Source: Novosphingobium flavum (GTDB lineage: Bacteria; Pseudomonadota; Alphaproteobacteria; Sphingomonadales; Sphingomonadaceae). From it: a stretch of 64,000 bases of DNA. How positions within the stretch are numbered: the stretch's first letter is position 1; each line of letters begins with the position of its first letter. Location of the stretch: assembly GCF_014230315.1 (NCBI RefSeq), contig NZ_JACLAW010000006.1, positions 62,001 to 126,000 of the forward strand. The letters run 5' to 3'. Both the position numbers and the translations under genes were made by a program. The notes under the pieces were generated by a model, which saw only the letters and a program-made list of their open reading frames with translations, was not told where the DNA came from and searched no databases. Positions 6,364 through 15,931 of this stretch are shown one piece after another.

Positions 6364-8472
6364 ATGAAGCTCGCAAAAGCCTCGGCCATCGCGCTTCCCG
6401 CCGGCATCCTCACGCTCATCTGCCTGATGATCGTGCCGGTGCCGACCGTCCTGCTCGACGTGTTCTTCGTCCTCAACATCGCGCTCTCGGTCGCCGTGCT
6501 GATGGCCTCGATGAACGCGGCCAAGCCCCTCGATTTCTCCTCGTTCCCGAGCGTGCTGCTCTTCGCCACCCTGCTGCGCCTCGCGCTCAACGTGGCCTCC
6601 ACCCGCGTCGTACTGGTCAACGGCCATTCGGGCGGCGCGGCGGCGGGCCATGTGATCGAGGCTTTCGGCGCCTTCCTCATCGGCGGCAATTTCGCGGTCG
6701 GCCTGTTCGTCTTCATGATCCTGATGATCATCAACCTGATCGTCGTCACCAAGGGTGCGGGCCGCGTTTCGGAAGTCTCGGCGCGCTTCACCCTCGATGC
6801 CCTGCCGGGCAAGCAGATGGCGATCGACGCCGACCTCGCCGCCGGGCTGATGACGGCCGACGAAGCCAAGGCCCGCCGCCTCGAAGTGGGTACAGAGGCC
6901 GATTTCTACGGCTCGATGGACGGTGCCTCCAAGTTCGTGAAGGGCGACGCCATCGCCGCCCTGCTGATCCTCGGGGTCAACATCATCGCCGGCTTCGTGC
7001 TCGGCATGGTCAGCCACGGCCTCTCCGCCAGCGAAGCGGCCGAGCGCTACATCACCCTTGCCGTGGGCGACGCGCTGGTGGCGCAGGTGCCCGCCCTGCT
7101 GCTCTCGATCGCCGCCGCCGTGATCGTCACCCGCGTGTCCGACAGCCGGGATCTTGCCGGGCAGATCGGCGGCCAGTTCGCCAATCCCGCCACCTGGCTC
7201 CCCGTCGCCGTGATCCTCGCCGCCATCGGCGCGATCCCGGCCATGCCGCAAACCGTGTTCCTGCCCGCCGCCGGCCTCGCCTTCTGGCTCTACAAGAGCC
7301 TCAAGCAGCGCGCCGCCAGGGCCGCCGTTCCCGTGGTCGTCCCGCCCCCTGCGGCAGACCCGCAGAAGATCGCGCTCGACGAGGTGTCGGACCACACCCT
7401 CGTCACGATCGAGCTGGGCTTCGGCCTCGTCCACCTGGTCGACGACCGGCGCGGTTCGCCGCTGGTCACGCGGATCACCGGGGTGCGAAAGCAGCTCTCG
7501 CAGACCTTCGGCTTCATCGTCCCCCAGTTCCGGGTGCGCGACGCGCTGGAAATGCCGCCTTACGACTATCGCATCGTGCTCGGCGGCGTTCCGCTCGGCC
7601 AGGCAACGATCCGTTCGGACAAGGTGCTGGCGATCAACGCCGGTGAGGCGCGCGACAATCACACCCTCGTCGGCGAGCCGACCACCGACCCCAGCTTCGG
7701 CTGCCCGGCGCTGTGGATCGATCCCGCGGCGCGCGACCATGCCATTGCCGAGGGCTTCCTCACCGTCGATGCCTCAACCGTCATCGCCACCCACCTCAAC
7801 CAGCTCTTGGTCGAGCGCGCCTCGGCCCTGCTTGGGCCAGACGAAGTGCGCCAGATCCTCGAGGCGGTGAAGGAACATTCCTCCGGCCTCGTCGAAACGG
7901 TCTATCCCGCCCCGCTCACGCTGGCCGCCGCCACGCGCCTGCTGCGCGCCCTGCTGGAGGAAGGGGTGCCGCTCGGCCACCCGCTGCCGATCCTGCAGAG
8001 CCTCAGCCAGGCGGTGCAGGTCACGCTCGATCACGAGCGGCTGGTCGACATGGTCCGGGCCGATCTCGGCGCGCTGATCGTCGGCCGGGTCTGCGCCCCG
8101 CACGAACGCTTGCCGGTGCTGACGCTGGAAGCCCGCCTCGAAGGGGCGATCGTCCAGGGGCTCCACGATCCCGCCACCGGCCAGCCGGTGATCGAGCCCG
8201 ATCTCGCCCGCGCCATCGGGGAACGCGTCGCCGCGATCGTCGCCGAGCGCGGCCCCGGCGCGATCCCGCCCGCGCTGATCGTCCAGCCGCGCGCGCGCCG
8301 GGCGCTGGCCGCGCTGCTCAGGCTTCGTGCGCCGCAGTGCCTCGTCCTCTCGATTTCCGAACTTCCGCCGGCCCAGCCGATCGAGGTCCTCGCCGTCATC
8401 GGCGGCGACCCGGCCCCTGCGCCCGCGCTCCCCCATCCCGACGGCCCGTTTGCAGAAGAGCTGGCAGCATGA
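6364..8472 (+). CDS. flhA: Flagellar type III export gate protein FlhA
   Basis: This 702-residue FHIPEP-family protein has eight predicted membrane helices in residues 1-330 and a cytoplasmic domain from about 345 to the end that docks export substrates. The family motif region (LIVVTKGAGRVSEVSARFTLDALPGKQMAIDADL) is intact. FlhA is the central gate of the flagellar export apparatus. It lies between the transglycosylase gene (3-nt gap) and fliA (4-nt overlap), which makes a flagellar rather than injectisome FHIPEP protein near certain. Confidence 0.96.
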   Translation: MKLAKASAIALPAGILTLICLMIVPVPTVLLDVFFVLNIALSVAVLMASMNAAKPLDFSSFPSVLLFATLLRLALNVASTRVVLVNGHSGGAAAGHVIEAFGAFLIGGNFAVGLFVFMILMIINLIVVTKGAGRVSEVSARFTLDALPGKQMAIDADLAAGLMTADEAKARRLEVGTEADFYGSMDGASKFVKGDAIAALLILGVNIIAGFVLGMVSHGLSASEAAERYITLAVGDALVAQVPALLLSIAAAVIVTRVSDSRDLAGQIGGQFANPATWLPVAVILAAIGAIPAMPQTVFLPAAGLAFWLYKSLKQRAARAAVPVVVPPPAADPQKIALDEVSDHTLVTIELGFGLVHLVDDRRGSPLVTRITGVRKQLSQTFGFIVPQFRVRDALEMPPYDYRIVLGGVPLGQATIRSDKVLAINAGEARDNHTLVGEPTTDPSFGCPALWIDPAARDHAIAEGFLTVDASTVIATHLNQLLVERASALLGPDEVRQILEAVKEHSSGLVETVYPAPLTLAAATRLLRALLEEGVPLGHPLPILQSLSQAVQVTLDHERLVDMVRADLGALIVGRVCAPHERLPVLTLEARLEGAIVQGLHDPATGQPVIEPDLARAIGERVAAIVAERGPGAIPPALIVQPRARRALAALLRLRAPQCLVLSISELPPAQPIEVLAVIGGDPAPAPALPHPDGPFAEELAA

Positions 8473-9209
8473 AACACGATCAGAAATCCTTCGCAGTTCG
8501 CTCCGTTGCGGGCGCCTATGGCGGCGATGTCGCCGAGCGGGTCCGCCGCTTCCTGCCGATGGTCCGGCGCCTCGCCTGGCACGTCCACGGCTCGGGCCGC
8601 CCGGGGATCGAACTGGAAGACCTCGTCCAGGCCGGGCTCGTCGCCCTGACCGAATGCGCCCAGCGCCATGCCGGGCCGAGCGAGGACGGCTTTGCCGCCT
8701 ATGCCAAGATGCGGGTGAGGGGGGCCATGGTCGACCTGATCCGCCGCTCGGTCCCGCTCTCGCGCGGGGCAAGCGAGCGGCGCAAGCTGCTGCGCGAACA
8801 GGAAGACGCCCTGCGCGGCAGGCTTGGCCGCGATGCCACTCCCGCCGAACTGGCCAAGGCGCTCGACATCACCGAGAACGAACTCGCCGATCTGCGCTCG
8901 TCGAGCGAACCCCTGCGTTTCGAGACGCTCGACGAAGCCTATTCCGACAGCGACCTTGCCTTCGCCGACCAGGGCCCCGATGCCTTCGCCGTGCTGGAGG
9001 GCGAGGAAATCCGCGGCGCCGTGGTCCGCGCCATCGCCGCCCTGCCGGAGCGCTTGCAACTCGTCACCCAGCTCTATTTCGTCGAGGAACTCAATCTCTC
9101 GGAAATCGCCGGGGTGCTCGAAGTCTCGATCCCGCGCGTCCACCAATTGAAGGCCCAGGCGCTCGACCAGTTGCGCAAGGCGCTAAGCGGGATGGCCGAG
9201 ATTCTGTAG
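8469..9209 (+). CDS. fliA: Flagellar sigma factor FliA (sigma-28)
   Basis: This 246-residue sigma-70 family protein starts at the ATGA overlap with flhA. Region 2 is seen as GIELEDLVQAGLVALTECAQR and YAKMRVRGAMVDLIRRSVPLSR, region 3 as RLGRDATPAELAKALDITENEL, and region 4 as LYFVEELNLSEIAGVLEVSIPRVHQLKAQAL. The arrangement and length are those of FliA, which transcribes late flagellar genes. Its antagonist FlgM is encoded at 4801-5100. Co-transcription with flhA from an RpoN promoter places FliA in the middle tier of the hierarchy. Confidence 0.93.
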   Translation: MKHDQKSFAVRSVAGAYGGDVAERVRRFLPMVRRLAWHVHGSGRPGIELEDLVQAGLVALTECAQRHAGPSEDGFAAYAKMRVRGAMVDLIRRSVPLSRGASERRKLLREQEDALRGRLGRDATPAELAKALDITENELADLRSSSEPLRFETLDEAYSDSDLAFADQGPDAFAVLEGEEIRGAVVRAIAALPERLQLVTQLYFVEELNLSEIAGVLEVSIPRVHQLKAQALDQLRKALSGMAEIL

Positions 9210-9261
9210 CGCGCGGTGCGGGCGATTGCCTGACAGACCTGTAAGTGATAGGCGCGAAGGC

Positions 9262-9960
9262 ATGGCTTCCTGCGATACCTGCCTCGTGCGCAACCGGGCG
9301 ATCTGTGCGGCTCTCGACGCGGATGAAATCGGCGCGCTCAACACGATCGGGCGCCAGCGCCTGCTCGAGCCGGGCGAATCGCTGATCTGGGAGGGGGACG
9401 ATTCGGTCCTCGTCGCCAACGTGATCGAAGGCGTGCTCAAGCTGTCCACCGGCACGGAGGACGGGCGCGAGCAGATCGTCGGCATGGTCTTCGCCTCCGA
9501 TTTCATCGGCCGCCCCTTCGGTACGACCACCGGCCACGGCGTCACCGCGCTGACCGAGGCCAAGGTCTGCGTGTTCAACCGCCGCGATTTCGATTCCTTC
9601 GCCCGCGCGCACCCCGCGCTCGAACACAAGCTGCTGCAGCGCACGCTTGACGAGCTGGACCGGACCCGCCGCTGGATGCTGCTGCTCGGGCGCAAGTCGG
9701 CGAGCGAAAAGGTCGCCTCCTTCCTGATCGAGATGACCGACCGCGTCGCCTCGCCGGGCTGTTCCAGCCTGATGCCGCCCGGCGCGATCCACCTCGACCT
9801 GCCGGTTTCGCGCCAGCAGATCGCCGACGTGCTCGGCCTCACCATCGAAACGGTCAGCCGCCAGTTCACCCGCCTCAAGGCCGATCGGATCATTGACCTC
9901 CCCTCGCGCCGCGAAGTCGTGGTGCTGGACCGGGCGGCCCTGGTCGCCGAAGCAGGCTGA
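9262..9960 (+). CDS. fnr: FNR/FnrL-type oxygen-sensing transcription regulator
   Basis: The protein is 232 residues from the ATG at 9262; a TTG at 9226 would add 12 residues. Cys4, Cys7 and Cys15 (CX2CX7C spacing, as in FnrL) plus Cys103 in AKVCVFNRRDF provide four ligands for an oxygen-labile 4Fe-4S cluster. A cyclic-nucleotide-type beta barrel follows. The C-terminal helix-turn-helix has the recognition helix LTIETVSRQFTRLK with the Glu, Ser and Arg that read TTGA half-sites. FNR boxes occur at 10782 and 10838, between ompW and ccoN, so it likely activates the cbb3 cluster. It is 52 nt after fliA, but functionally belongs to the block to its right. Confidence 0.9.
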   Translation: MASCDTCLVRNRAICAALDADEIGALNTIGRQRLLEPGESLIWEGDDSVLVANVIEGVLKLSTGTEDGREQIVGMVFASDFIGRPFGTTTGHGVTALTEAKVCVFNRRDFDSFARAHPALEHKLLQRTLDELDRTRRWMLLLGRKSASEKVASFLIEMTDRVASPGCSSLMPPGAIHLDLPVSRQQIADVLGLTIETVSRQFTRLKADRIIDLPSRREVVVLDRAALVAEAG

Positions 9961-9964
9961 CGCC

Positions 9965-9982
9965 CCGGCCCTGTGGGGCCGG
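9965..9982. terminator. GC-rich hairpin between convergent fnr and ompW
   Basis: CCGGCCC and GGGCCGG pair across a four-base loop in the 36-nt gap between the two convergent stop codons. There is no T-run, so this is a possible bidirectional terminator only. Confidence 0.5.
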
Positions 9983-9996
9983 AGCACCATCTCCGT

Positions 9997-10689
9997 TCAG
10001 AAGCGGTAAGCGATCCCGCCGCTCACCACCCACGGGTCCAGCTTGTGGCGGGTCTTGAGCGCCGTCGCCGACCCGGCATAGAAGGTCGCGTCGGTCCGCA
10101 CCCAGTACTTCTTGGCGTCGAGCGACAGCGAGTAGCCATTGCCCAGCGCCACGTCGGCGCCCGCCTGCAGGGCCACGCCCAGCTCGCTCGACAGGTGGGT
10201 GCGGGTCACGCCGACCGACCTGACCAGCGCGCTCGGCTCGTCGCTCAACACGATGAACAGGGCCGGGCCAACGCCGACGTAGGGTTTGATCGCGCCGAGC
10301 GGCAGGTGATACTTGGCGGTCAGCGTCGCCGGGATGATCTTGACGTTGTCGACCGCGACCTTGCCCGCCAGCGAGCCCGAGGAAATCGTCACGTGATGCG
10401 CGGTGACGCAGCAGATCGTCTCGAGCGAGACATTCGGCGTGAAGAAATACTCGATCGCCACGGTCGGCACGACATTGTCGTTGGCCTTGGTGTCCTTGAC
10501 CGCCCCGGCCGCGACCAGCCCCGCACTGTCGTTCTTCACGGCCGTCACCTTGCCATCGGCCAGCACGCCCGTCGCCAGCAGCTTGATCTGCAGCCTGCCT
10601 TCCGCGTCGCCGGCATGGGCCGTGCCCGAAAGCGCCCCCGAGACCGCCAGCGCGCCAAGGGCGGCGGTGGTGAGCATCAGCTTGTTCAT
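9997..10689 (-). CDS. ompW: OmpW-family outer membrane protein
   Basis: The 230-residue precursor has a signal peptide ending at THA/AHA around residue 26, and then the eight-stranded barrel pattern of OmpW: PTVAIEYFFTPNVSLE, an IIPATLTAKYHLPLGAIKPYVGVGPAL segment, and a C-terminus ending in an aromatic (GGIAYRF). OmpW forms a narrow channel for small hydrophobic compounds and in enterics is FNR-dependent. The FNR box at 10782-10795 is 93 nt upstream of its start, which suits the same control here. The pair CC in LETICCVTAH is unusual. Confidence 0.88.
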   Translation of the reverse strand: MNKLMLTTAALGALAVSGALSGTAHAGDAEGRLQIKLLATGVLADGKVTAVKNDSAGLVAAGAVKDTKANDNVVPTVAIEYFFTPNVSLETICCVTAHHVTISSGSLAGKVAVDNVKIIPATLTAKYHLPLGAIKPYVGVGPALFIVLSDEPSALVRSVGVTRTHLSSELGVALQAGADVALGNGYSLSLDAKKYWVRTDATFYAGSATALKTRHKLDPWVVSGGIAYRF

Positions 10690-10781
10690 GTTCCCTCATC
10701 TTCGCGCCGCCCCGGTTCGCACCCTGCGAACCATCCCTCGCGGCGTCGCACAAAAAATCGGGAGCCAATCGCAACCTGACA

Positions 10782-10795
10782 TTGATCGAGCGCAA
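10782..10795. promoter_or_regulatory. Candidate FNR box (ompW side)
   Basis: TTGAT-CGAG-CGCAA has one perfect half-site and a second half-site with two mismatches to the FNR consensus TTGAT-N4-ATCAA. It lies 93 nt before the ompW start and 118 nt before ccoN. Confidence 0.55.
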
Positions 10796-10837
10796 ACATG
10801 CGACTTTGGTCGAATATCGCCTCTTCCCGAGCGGAAT

Positions 10838-10851
10838 TTGACTCTCGTCAA
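10838..10851. promoter_or_regulatory. FNR/FixK box for ccoN
   Basis: TTGAC-TCTC-GTCAA is a perfect inverted repeat and keeps the TTGA-N6-TCAA core required by FNR and FixK proteins. It is centred 68 nt upstream of the ccoN ATG, in a distance range usual for class II activation, given a leader of about 27 nt. Confidence 0.8.
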
Positions 10852-10912
10852 TGTTGCACTGCCCAAAGCGGTCCAGTGCGGGACGGTCAAATCAACCTGA
10901 GAGGGAAGGCTC

Positions 10913-12580
10913 ATGGTTACCGTTGTTTCGCGCGCTGGCATCTGGCTGGTCGCGCTGCTTCTCGCTATCCTTGCCGTCGCCGCTGCGGCCGACAAGGGCT
11001 TTGCCATCCAGATGGGCATCGTTGCCGCGGCCTGCGCCGTGGGCCTGTGGACCGCGCTCACCCGGGCCGACTATGCAGGCGTGGCCCGCGGCCTGATCCA
11101 CGCCCCGGCCGACCAGTCGCGCTATGATGACGATCCGATCCGCTGGGGGGTGATCGCCACGGTCTTCTGGGGCATGGCCGGCTTCCTCGCCGGGCTCTAC
11201 ATCGCCCTGCAGCTGGCCTATCCGGTGCTCAACCTCGGGCTGGAATGGACCACCTTCGGCCGCCTGCGCCCGCTGCACACCTCCGCCGTCATCTTCGCTT
11301 TCGGAGGCAATGCGCTGATTGCGACCTCGTTCTACGTGGTCCAGCGCACTTGCCGGGCGAGGCTGGCCTTCCCCGGCCTCGCCCGTTTCGTTTTCTGGGG
11401 CTACCAGCTGTTCATCGTGCTGGCCGCCACCGGCTACCTGCTCGGGATCACCCAGGGCAAGGAATATGCCGAGCCGGAATGGTACGTCGACCTGTGGCTG
11501 ACCGTGGTCTGGCTCGCTTACCTCGCGGTCTTCGTCGGCACCCTGGTCAAGCGGACCGAGCCGCACATCTACGTCGCCAACTGGTTCTACCTCTCGTTCA
11601 TCCTGACCGTGGCCATGCTCCACCTGGTCAACAACCTGAACCTGCCGGTGAGCCTGCTGGGCAGCCGCTCCTACCCGGTCTTCGCCGGGGTGCAGGGCGC
11701 GCTGGTGCAATGGTGGTACGGCCATAACGCGGTCGGCTTCTTCCTCACCGCCGGCTTCCTCGCGATGATGTACTACTTCGTGCCGAAGCAGGCCGAACGC
11801 CCGATCTATTCCTACCGCCTGTCGATCATCCACTTCTGGGCGCTGATCTTCCTCTACATCTGGGCCGGCCCCCACCACCTGCACTACACCGCGCTGCCGG
11901 ACTGGGCGCAGACGCTGGGCATGGTCTTCTCGGTCATGCTGTGGATGCCGAGCTGGGGCGGGATGATCAACGGCCTGATGACGCTCAACGGCGCCTGGGA
12001 CAAGGTCCGCACCGATCCGATCATCCGCCTGTTCGTGATCAGCCTCGCCTTCTACGGGATGAGCACCTTCGAGGGCCCGATGATGTCGGTGAAGACGGTG
12101 AACTCGCTGTCGCACTATACCGACTGGACCATCGGCCACGTCCACTCCGGCGCGCTCGGCTGGAACGGCATGATCACCTTCGCCTGCATCTACTACCTGA
12201 CCCCGCGCCTCTGGGCCCGGAGCCGGATGTATTCGCTCAGGATGATCAACTGGCACTTCTGGCTCGCGACCATCGGGATCGTCTTCTACGCCGCCTCGAT
12301 GTGGGTGGCCGGGATCACCGAGGGCCTGATGTGGCGCGAATACGGCGCCGACGGCTACCTCGTGAACTCCTTCGCGGAATCGGTCGCGGCGGTCCACCCG
12401 ATGTTCCTGCTGCGCGCCTTCGGTGGCCTGCTCTACCTCGCCGGCGCGGTGATCATGACCGTCAACGTGTGGAAGACCATCGCCGGCTCGCCCCTGCGCG
12501 AAGAGGCTCCCCTCAGGGATGCGCCTTACAACGCCGTGCAGGACCGTCCTCTCGTGCCCGTCGCCGTCCCGGCCGAATAA
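10913..12580 (+). CDS. ccoN: cbb3-type cytochrome oxidase catalytic subunit CcoN
   Basis: This 555-residue heme-copper oxidase subunit I has about 14 membrane helices. It contains the heme and CuB ligand histidines in [42 protein letters not shown] and [14 protein letters not shown]. CcoN reduces oxygen with high affinity in the cytoplasmic membrane. The N-terminal 85 residues contain two extra helices before the conserved core. The start has a strong GAGAGGGAAGG ribosome site. It is the first gene of ccoNOQP and is preceded by an FNR box. Confidence 0.97.
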   Translation: MVTVVSRAGIWLVALLLAILAVAAAADKGFAIQMGIVAAACAVGLWTALTRADYAGVARGLIHAPADQSRYDDDPIRWGVIATVFWGMAGFLAGLYIALQLAYPVLNLGLEWTTFGRLRPLHTSAVIFAFGGNALIATSFYVVQRTCRARLAFPGLARFVFWGYQLFIVLAATGYLLGITQGKEYAEPEWYVDLWLTVVWLAYLAVFVGTLVKRTEPHIYVANWFYLSFILTVAMLHLVNNLNLPVSLLGSRSYPVFAGVQGALVQWWYGHNAVGFFLTAGFLAMMYYFVPKQAERPIYSYRLSIIHFWALIFLYIWAGPHHLHYTALPDWAQTLGMVFSVMLWMPSWGGMINGLMTLNGAWDKVRTDPIIRLFVISLAFYGMSTFEGPMMSVKTVNSLSHYTDWTIGHVHSGALGWNGMITFACIYYLTPRLWARSRMYSLRMINWHFWLATIGIVFYAASMWVAGITEGLMWREYGADGYLVNSFAESVAAVHPMFLLRAFGGLLYLAGAVIMTVNVWKTIAGSPLREEAPLRDAPYNAVQDRPLVPVAVPAE

Positions 12581-12592
12581 GGAACATCAGCC

Positions 12593-13363
12593 ATGACTGC
12601 TGCTGAAAACGGGCTGGTTACCGGCCACAAGAAGTTCGAACGCAACGTCACCCTGCTGGCGGTCCTCGCCTTTGCCGCCGTCACCATCGGCGGGATCGTC
12701 GAGATCGCCCCGCTGTTCTGGATCGACAACACGATCGAGAAGGTGGACGGGGTGCGCCCCTATACCCCGCTCGAACAGGCAGGGCGCGACATCTACATCC
12801 GCGAAGGGTGCTACGTCTGCCACAGCCAGATGATCCGGCCCTTCCGTGACGAGACCGAGCGCTACGGCCATTACAGCCTCGCCGCTGAATCGATGTACGA
12901 TCATCCCTTCCAATGGGGCTCCAAGCGCACCGGGCCGGACCTTGCCCGCGTGGGCGGGCGCTATTCGGATGAATGGCACGTCCAGCACCTCGTCGATCCG
13001 CGCTCGGTCGTGCCGGAATCGGTCATGCCGATGTACGCCTTCCTCAAGGATCGGGACCTGTCGAAGAGCGACACCGAAGGCTCGATGAGCGGCGAACTCA
13101 AGGCGCTCTATCATGTCGGGGTGCCCTATTCGCAGGACCAGATCGCCCATGCCGACGAGGATCTCAAGGCCCAGGCCGGGCAGGGTGACGCCGCCGAGCT
13201 GGCCAAGCGCTGGCCCAAGGCCCAGGCCCGCGATTTCGACGGCAATCCCGCCCGGCTGACCGAGATGGACGCGCTGGTCGCCTATCTCCAGGTGCTTGGC
13301 ACGATGGTCGATACCAACAGCGCCGCAGCGCAGGAAGACCTGGCGAAGGAGACGGGCCGGTGA
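12593..13363 (+). CDS. ccoO: cbb3 oxidase monoheme cytochrome c subunit CcoO
   Basis: This 256-residue subunit is anchored by one N-terminal helix (residues 20-43) and has a single heme c site, [12 protein letters not shown], with the distal methionine probably in [10 protein letters not shown]. It carries electrons from CcoP to CcoN on the periplasmic side. It lies 12 nt after ccoN, and its stop overlaps the GTG start of ccoQ. Confidence 0.96.
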   Translation: MTAAENGLVTGHKKFERNVTLLAVLAFAAVTIGGIVEIAPLFWIDNTIEKVDGVRPYTPLEQAGRDIYIREGCYVCHSQMIRPFRDETERYGHYSLAAESMYDHPFQWGSKRTGPDLARVGGRYSDEWHVQHLVDPRSVVPESVMPMYAFLKDRDLSKSDTEGSMSGELKALYHVGVPYSQDQIAHADEDLKAQAGQGDAAELAKRWPKAQARDFDGNPARLTEMDALVAYLQVLGTMVDTNSAAAQEDLAKETGR

Positions 13364-13521
13364 GTCACTACGACACCCTGCGCCATCTCGCCGACAGCTG
13401 GGGGCTGGTGGTGATGACCGCCGTGTTCCTCTGCCTGTGCGCCTGGCCTTTCCGCCCCGGAGCGCGGCGCGCCAACGAGACCGCCGCCACCATGATCTTC
13501 GAGGATGAAGACAATGGATAA
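13360..13521 (+). CDS. ccoQ: cbb3 oxidase small subunit CcoQ
   Basis: This short gene encodes 53 residues from a GTG that overlaps the ccoO stop (GTGA). The product begins [19 protein letters not shown], contains one membrane helix ([17 protein letters not shown]) and ends in the acidic tail MIFEDEDNG. Size, single helix, the PFRPGARR patch and position between ccoO and ccoP identify CcoQ, which stabilises the cbb3 complex. It overlaps ccoP by 8 nt. Confidence 0.88.
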   Translation: MSHYDTLRHLADSWGLVVMTAVFLCLCAWPFRPGARRANETAATMIFEDEDNG

Positions 13522-14458
13522 CAGGAAGATCGACGATGCCACCGGCGTCGAGACCGTCGGCCACGAATGGGACGGCATCGAGGAACTCAACAACCCGCTG
13601 CCGCGCTGGTGGCTCTGGACCTTCTACGCCACGATCGCCTTCTCGGTGGCCTACTGCGTGGTCTATCCGGCGATCCCGATGCTTTCCAAGGGCACCGACG
13701 GGGCGTGGAAGTGGTCGAGCCGGGGCGCGCTCGCGGCCGAGATGAGCAAGGCCGAACAGGGCCGCGCCGCCACGCTCGCCGCCATCGCTGCCACCCCGAT
13801 CGAGGCCCTGCCGGAAAAGCCGCAGCTGATGCAGGCGGCCGTCGCGGGGGGCAGGGCGGCCTTCCGGGTCAACTGCGTGCAGTGCCACGGCGCGGGCGCG
13901 GCCGGCTTCAAGGGCTATCCCAACCTCAACGACGATGACTGGCTGTGGGGCGGCGACCTGAGGACGATCGAGACCACGATTACCCACGGCATCCGCTTCC
14001 CCGGGGATGACCAGACCCGGCAGAGTCAGATGCCCAACTTCGGCAAGGACGGCCTGCTCCCGGCAGCGTCTGTCAGCGACGTTGCCAGCTATGTCCTGAC
14101 CCTCTCGGGCAAGGAACAGCCCGGCGCGGCCAGCCAGCGCGGCGCGGCGACTTTCGCGGCCAACTGCGCCGTCTGCCATGGGCCGGAAGGCAAGGGCGGC
14201 CGCCAGTTCGGCGCGCCCAACCTCGCCGATGCGATCTGGCTCTACGGCGGCACCCATGCCGATGTCGCGGCCAGCGTGACCAGCGCTCATGCCGGGGTCA
14301 TGCCCGCCTGGGCCCACCGTCTCGATCCGGTCACGATCAAGATGCTCGCGGCCTATGTCCACTCGCTGGGCGGCGGCGAGAAGTTCGCCCCCGTCCCTAC
14401 TCCTGAGGAGAGCACTCCGGCGGGCGGCGCAGCCCCCGCCGCCGCTGCTCCGAGGTAA
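13514..14458 (+). CDS. ccoP: cbb3 oxidase diheme cytochrome c subunit CcoP
   Basis: The protein is 314 residues from the ATG at 13514, which has GAGG nine bases upstream; an ATG at 13505 sits too close to that site. Residues 1-60 contain the WDGIEELNNPLPRWW motif and a membrane helix, both typical of CcoP. Two heme c sites follow, CVQCHGAGAAG and CAVCHGPEGKGG. CcoP accepts electrons from soluble or membrane cytochrome c. The C-terminus is a Pro/Ala tail. Confidence 0.96.
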   Translation: MDNRKIDDATGVETVGHEWDGIEELNNPLPRWWLWTFYATIAFSVAYCVVYPAIPMLSKGTDGAWKWSSRGALAAEMSKAEQGRAATLAAIAATPIEALPEKPQLMQAAVAGGRAAFRVNCVQCHGAGAAGFKGYPNLNDDDWLWGGDLRTIETTITHGIRFPGDDQTRQSQMPNFGKDGLLPAASVSDVASYVLTLSGKEQPGAASQRGAATFAANCAVCHGPEGKGGRQFGAPNLADAIWLYGGTHADVAASVTSAHAGVMPAWAHRLDPVTIKMLAAYVHSLGGGEKFAPVPTPEESTPAGGAAPAAAAPR

Positions 14459-14464
14459 AGTCCG

Positions 14465-15931
14465 ATGCGTAACCCTGAGCCGATGCAGGGCGTGCAGCAA
14501 CAATGGTACGAAAAGCGCCGGGGGGTCTTCCCCCGGCAGATCGACGGCACCTTCCGCCGCCTGAAATGGGCGATCATGGTGATCACCCTCGGGATCTACT
14601 ACGTGACCCCGTGGCTGCGCTGGAACCGGGGGCCCTATGCGCCCGACCAGGCGGTGCTGATCGATCTCGCCAACCGCCGCTTCTACATGTTCTCGATCGA
14701 GATCTGGCCGCAGGAGTTCTACTTCGTGGCCGGGCTGCTGATCATGGCCGGGATCGGCCTGTTCCTCGTCACCAGCGCGGTGGGCCGGGCATGGTGCGGC
14801 TATGCCTGCCCGCAGACCGTGTGGACCGACCTGTTCCAGCACGTCGACCGGCTGGTGGACGGCGACCGCAACGCCCAGATCCGCCTCCAGAACGCGCCGT
14901 GGAGCGGCTCCAAGCTCGCCCGCCGCCTGTTCAAGTGGTCGATCTACCTCGTCATCTCGTTCTGGACCGGCGGCGCCTGGATCATGTACTTCGCCGACGC
15001 GCCCACGCTGGTCCGCGAATTCTGGAGCGGCACGGCCGATCCGGTCGCCTATGGCGCGGTCGCCGTGCTGACGGGGACGACCTTCTGGCTCGGCGGCTTC
15101 ATGCGCGAACAGGTCTGCATCTACATGTGCCCCTGGCCGCGCATCCAGACCGCGATGCTCGATGAAAAGTCGCTGATCGTCACTTACAAGGACTGGCGCG
15201 GCGAACCGCGCGCCAGCGTCAAGGCGGCGCAAAAGCAGCCCGCCGCCGCTTTCGGAGACTGCATCGACTGCAACCAGTGCGTCGCGGTCTGCCCCACCGG
15301 GATCGACATCCGCGAGGGCGCGCAGGTCGGCTGCATTACCTGCGCCCTCTGCATCGACGCCTGCGACCGGGTGATGGGCCAGGTCGGCCGCCCGCGCGGG
15401 CTGATCGACTATGCCACGCTCGAAGATGCCGCCCGCGAAAAGGCCGGCAATCCGCCCACGCCGCACTGGAAGCTGATCTGGCACCCGCGCACGCTGGTCT
15501 ATCTCGGCCTCTGGTCGGCGATCGGCTGCGCCCTGCTCTTCGCCCTCGGCACCCGCACCCACATCGACCTTGCCGTGCAGAAGGACCGCAACCCGCCCTA
15601 CATGGTGCTGAGCGACGGCAAGGTGCGCAATGCCTGGACCGTCAAGCTCAAGAACATGGAAAACCGCCCCCGCCCGATGGTCGTGGCGCTGAAGGGCCTG
15701 CCCGGCGCGGTGATGTGGACCGATGCGATGTCGCAGCAGGATGCCGCGCGCTCGGTCCATGCCACGGTCGCCGCCGATGCGATCCTGCCGCTCAGGATCT
15801 ACGTCGCCGCGCCCGCAGGGACCGGCGAACAGTCCTTCGCGCTGATCCTCAAGGCGACTGACCGCGAAGGCGGCGGCGATCTCGAAAAAGCCCGTTTCGA
15901 CGCACCCAATGAAGGGGAGCAAGGCCAATGA
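14465..15931 (+). CDS. ccoG: Cytochrome oxidase accessory protein CcoG (FixG/RdxA)
   Basis: This 488-residue protein has about five membrane helices and a cytoplasmic ferredoxin-like domain. The cluster-binding cysteines are CIDCNQCVAVCPTGID and CITCALCIDACDRV; a further WCGYACPQTVW motif lies in a membrane loop and EQVCIYMCPWPR follows. CcoG acts as a cupric reductase that prepares Cu(I) for the cbb3 CuB site. The C-terminal third is an Ig-like FixG domain. It lies 6 nt after ccoP and overlaps ccoH by 4 nt. Confidence 0.95.
   Translation: MRNPEPMQGVQQQWYEKRRGVFPRQIDGTFRRLKWAIMVITLGIYYVTPWLRWNRGPYAPDQAVLIDLANRRFYMFSIEIWPQEFYFVAGLLIMAGIGLFLVTSAVGRAWCGYACPQTVWTDLFQHVDRLVDGDRNAQIRLQNAPWSGSKLARRLFKWSIYLVISFWTGGAWIMYFADAPTLVREFWSGTADPVAYGAVAVLTGTTFWLGGFMREQVCIYMCPWPRIQTAMLDEKSLIVTYKDWRGEPRASVKAAQKQPAAAFGDCIDCNQCVAVCPTGIDIREGAQVGCITCALCIDACDRVMGQVGRPRGLIDYATLEDAAREKAGNPPTPHWKLIWHPRTLVYLGLWSAIGCALLFALGTRTHIDLAVQKDRNPPYMVLSDGKVRNAWTVKLKNMENRPRPMVVALKGLPGAVMWTDAMSQQDAARSVHATVAADAILPLRIYVAAPAGTGEQSFALILKATDREGGGDLEKARFDAPNEGEQGQ

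Noticed and set aside
5500..7740. Long minus-strand open frame opposite the transglycosylase gene and flhA
   Set aside because: Gly/Arg/His-rich translation with no domain, opposite clear flagellar genes.
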